A DNA stretch of 7,347 nucleotides. It comes from Ghiorsea sp. GTDB lineage: Bacteria; Pseudomonadota; Zetaproteobacteria; Mariprofundales; Mariprofundaceae. Shown in pieces: positions 5,318 to 7,347 of this stretch (its first letter is position 1; every line of letters starts with the position of its first letter). Under the pieces are notes generated by a model, which was not told the origin of the DNA, searched no databases, and worked only from the letters and a program-made list of their open reading frames with translations. The position numbers and the translations under genes are program-made. The DNA lies in NCBI GenBank assembly GCA_027053695.1, contig JALUHL010000205.1, positions 1 to 7,347 on the forward strand. The letters are read 5' to 3'.

Positions 5318-6358
5318 ATGAGTGATAAACAACAAACCACTGAAACAAGCACTGATGAAGCCATTGTGATTGAAGCCGATCCTCTGGAGCAGGAAGCTAT
5401 TGAAAAAACACCAGCAAAAACAAGACGCTGGCCTCTTTTTGTGCTCGCTTTTATCGTGGGTTCTGCAACATCAATCTTTGCTCTCAATTATTACCAACAA
5501 AATTATATATTGAAATCCAACAGTGCCCCAGCTGCTATCACACCCAGCACTAAAGCCCCTCTCGAAAGTGCTTCCATCAAGCCAGCCCAAGAAGCCAGTA
5601 AGTCAGTTGACACACTGACTCTCGAAACATCTGTACCCACAGCCATCAGTAGTGAAGAGGGCGAAGCTTTAATTACTGCGATTACTACACTACAAGATAA
5701 CATACAAGGCTTACAAAGTGAGCTCCAAAGCCTGCGTCAGCAACAGCAAGATGTGGCTCATTCCCAGTCTATGTTAGAATCTATGCAGCTGCATTCTCGG
5801 CTTTCATGGATTATGAAGCACAACAGTCACCTTCCACAAATCAAACTAGCATGGCAGGAAATAAGCTTATTACCATCTCTTACAAGTGAACAACGAGACC
5901 TTGCTGAGTCCATGTTAAAACTAGCAGAGCAGCGGCAAAATAATGTCCATCAATGGCAACAAGAAATTGACCACCTCATCAGCAATTTAAAAACCAATGA
6001 TTCTGATAATGTTATTCCTACAGCCATCGCTGCAGATGCCTCCACCCCGTGGCTGCAATGGCTTGCTCAACAGTTTAGCCTCAAACGTTCACAAAGCAGC
6101 CAAGAAATGGCACTACTTACATTGAAAAACACACTACTACATATCAAACAAGGCATGAATCTGGAGCAATGGCCAACAGGCACTGAATGGACAACATTAC
6201 GTGCGCAATTACAGCTACGCCTGGTTGCCCAATTCAATGAGCACAAAAGCGATGACAAACAAGCTGCCACTCTGCAGCTACCAGAGAATTTCGATGCTAT
6301 TCAGGTAGATGTTAAACAACTTCGTCAAGCCGCCCAGTCATGGCTGGAGGAATCTTAA
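5318..6358 (+). CDS. hemX: HemX-like inner-membrane protein with periplasmic coiled coil
   Basis: A 346-residue protein with an acidic N-terminus (1-36, probably cytoplasmic), one membrane segment (about 38-58, preceded by K-T-R-R), a low-complexity Ala/Ser/Thr/Pro linker (about 65-112), a glutamine-rich coiled coil (about 115-157) and a mostly helical C-terminal domain. This is the architecture of gammaproteobacterial HemX. That family is often labelled uroporphyrinogen-III C-methyltransferase, but I see none of the glycine-rich SAM-binding motifs of SUMT/CysG, so that label should not be used. The start is three bases after the hemB stop, without a clear Shine-Dalgarno site, so translation is probably coupled. 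Its place between the hem enzymes and hemY matches HemX of hemCDXY and also the Mic60/mitofilin-like gene in alphaproteobacterial heme operons. The biochemical role is unknown. Confidence 0.82.
   Translation: MSDKQQTTETSTDEAIVIEADPLEQEAIEKTPAKTRRWPLFVLAFIVGSATSIFALNYYQQNYILKSNSAPAAITPSTKAPLESASIKPAQEASKSVDTLTLETSVPTAISSEEGEALITAITTLQDNIQGLQSELQSLRQQQQDVAHSQSMLESMQLHSRLSWIMKHNSHLPQIKLAWQEISLLPSLTSEQRDLAESMLKLAEQRQNNVHQWQQEIDHLISNLKTNDSDNVIPTAIAADASTPWLQWLAQQFSLKRSQSSQEMALLTLKNTLLHIKQGMNLEQWPTGTEWTTLRAQLQLRLVAQFNEHKSDDKQAATLQLPENFDAIQVDVKQLRQAAQSWLEES
6346..6350 (+). promoter_or_regulatory. Shine-Dalgarno site of hemY inside hemX
   Basis: GGAGG (6346-6350) lies within the last codons of hemX, eight bases before the hemY ATG at 6359. 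It is the strongest ribosome binding site in the operon and fixes the hemY start directly after the hemX stop. Confidence 0.8.
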
Positions 6359-7347
6359 ATGCGCCTAAAATTTCGCCTCCTTATTGCATTTCTTCTTACC
6401 ATTGTACTGACCTCTCTACTTGCCCTATTCCCTGATATTGCACTACAAACATTGCGCATTGAGGCCTTCGGTTGGCAATTTGAAACACGTCAGGGTGCAT
6501 TTGTGGTCAGTCTATTACTCATCTTTGGCGTTCTCTGGCTGATTCAACGCCTGCTTTCGGCACTGGTTGCAGGGCCAGGACAACTTTGGCAAACACTACG
6601 CATGGGCGGAAAAAAACGCCGTGAACAACGCCTGCGTGATGGCATCGCACAATGGTTAGATATGCGTGGTGACTATGGCAAACGCACCTTTAAGAAATCA
6701 CGCGGCATTATCCCTGATTGGGCTATAGCACTGCTTCAAACAAGCACTATTTCCGCCTCTGACCAAACCCTTGCAGCTAGCGATGATGATAGCTTACTTA
6801 TCGCATTAAGCGCGCGCATTGCCACCGATCCTGAAGCCAAATCCAAACCTGACATTGCGACTCGCAAAGCCCACTTAGAAGCATGGTTAAAAAGCCAACC
6901 TAATTCGCCTTTGGCATTGATTCGCATGGCTGATTTGGCAGTTGAAGAGCAAGACTGGAAACATGCTGCTGAACGTTTGGAAAGTATCTGGAAACATGGC
7001 TATCGCTCGGCATCACGCGCCAAACCCCAAATGGCACAAGCATGGCTGGCTTTGGCTAAACAAGAGCCTAAACATGGCATGGAATATTTAAGAAAAGCCT
7101 ACCGTATGCAGCCCGTAGATAGTCATGTTGTGCTGGCACTGGGTTATGCCCATATCGAAGAAAACAATCGCAAAGCTGCCGAAAAATTATGGCTAGGTCA
7201 CCTACAACAGCATGATGACCGTGCGGTCGCAAGTGCTGCTTTCGAAATTTTAAACACCGATGCTCTGGCAGCCTTTCGAAAACTTGAGAAGCAACAAGGC
7301 ACCGCTGCATTACAATGGTTACGCGCTCGCCTTGCCCATGCTGGGAA
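6359..7347 (+). CDS. hemY: HemY-like membrane protein with TPR domain, 3' end outside window
   Basis: The reading frame starts at the ATG immediately following the hemX TAA and stays open to the window end: 329 complete codons, beginning MRLKFRLLIA. Two hydrophobic segments (about 6-26 and 46-68) flank a short loop with G-W-Q-F-E-T (38-43), as in the HemY_N region of proteobacterial HemY. After a basic stretch (G-K-K-R-R-E-Q-R, 83-90) the protein is Ala/Leu-rich and helical with TPR-like repeats, including an N-S-P-L-A-L-I-R-M-A-D-L-A stretch (about 182-194) and a V-L-A-L-G-Y-A-H-I-E-E block (about 257-268). The family is about 400 residues, so roughly 70 are probably missing. This HemY is not the protoporphyrinogen oxidase of Bacillus that shares the symbol. 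Its exact role is unsettled; scaffolding of late heme enzymes at the membrane is a fair inference. Confidence 0.88.
   Translation, partial: MRLKFRLLIAFLLTIVLTSLLALFPDIALQTLRIEAFGWQFETRQGAFVVSLLLIFGVLWLIQRLLSALVAGPGQLWQTLRMGGKKRREQRLRDGIAQWLDMRGDYGKRTFKKSRGIIPDWAIALLQTSTISASDQTLAASDDDSLLIALSARIATDPEAKSKPDIATRKAHLEAWLKSQPNSPLALIRMADLAVEEQDWKHAAERLESIWKHGYRSASRAKPQMAQAWLALAKQEPKHGMEYLRKAYRMQPVDSHVVLALGYAHIEENNRKAAEKLWLGHLQQHDDRAVASAAFEILNTDALAAFRKLEKQQGTAALQWLRARLAHAG

Noticed and set aside
5318..6358. Uroporphyrinogen-III C-methyltransferase activity
   Set aside because: The name is a historical carry-over for HemX. The protein is a membrane-anchored coiled-coil protein without the SAM-binding motifs of real SUMT enzymes.

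Overview
The window reads as chromosomal DNA of a Gram-negative proteobacterium. A zinc-type HemB sits directly upstream of HemX- and HemY-like inner-membrane proteins, a layout related to the hemCDXY cluster of gammaproteobacteria. The DNA is moderately AT-rich. I cannot fix the genus from this sequence; gammaproteobacteria or zetaproteobacteria are both reasonable.

Layout. Positions 1-361 hold no gene. They contain one partial (1-64) and one full (121-282) copy of an interspersed palindromic repeat, a hairpin between them (66-99), and a CRP-like dyad (302-317) before the first gene. Positions 362-1060 (+) encode a membrane-anchored protein with a NERD-like domain whose catalytic residues appear to be lost. 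A strong bidirectional terminator (1070-1104) separates it from the convergent recQ (complement 1125-3287). A third, complete repeat copy (3336-3496) lies in the divergent region between recQ and the heme genes. The heme cluster then runs rightward: hemD (3559-4326), hemB (4331-5314), hemX (5318-6358) and hemY (from 6359, cut off by the window end). The genes are spaced 4, 3 and 0 bases apart, so they almost certainly form one operon.

Function. HemB condenses two 5-aminolevulinate molecules into porphobilinogen, and HemD closes and inverts hydroxymethylbilane to uroporphyrinogen III. HemX and HemY are membrane proteins that accompany these genes in many proteobacteria. hemC, whose product acts between HemB and HemD, is absent and must lie elsewhere. 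The most unusual elements are the three copies of the roughly 161-bp palindromic MITE-like repeat and the NERD-like protein without its nuclease residues. I do not see a complete new multi-gene system here.
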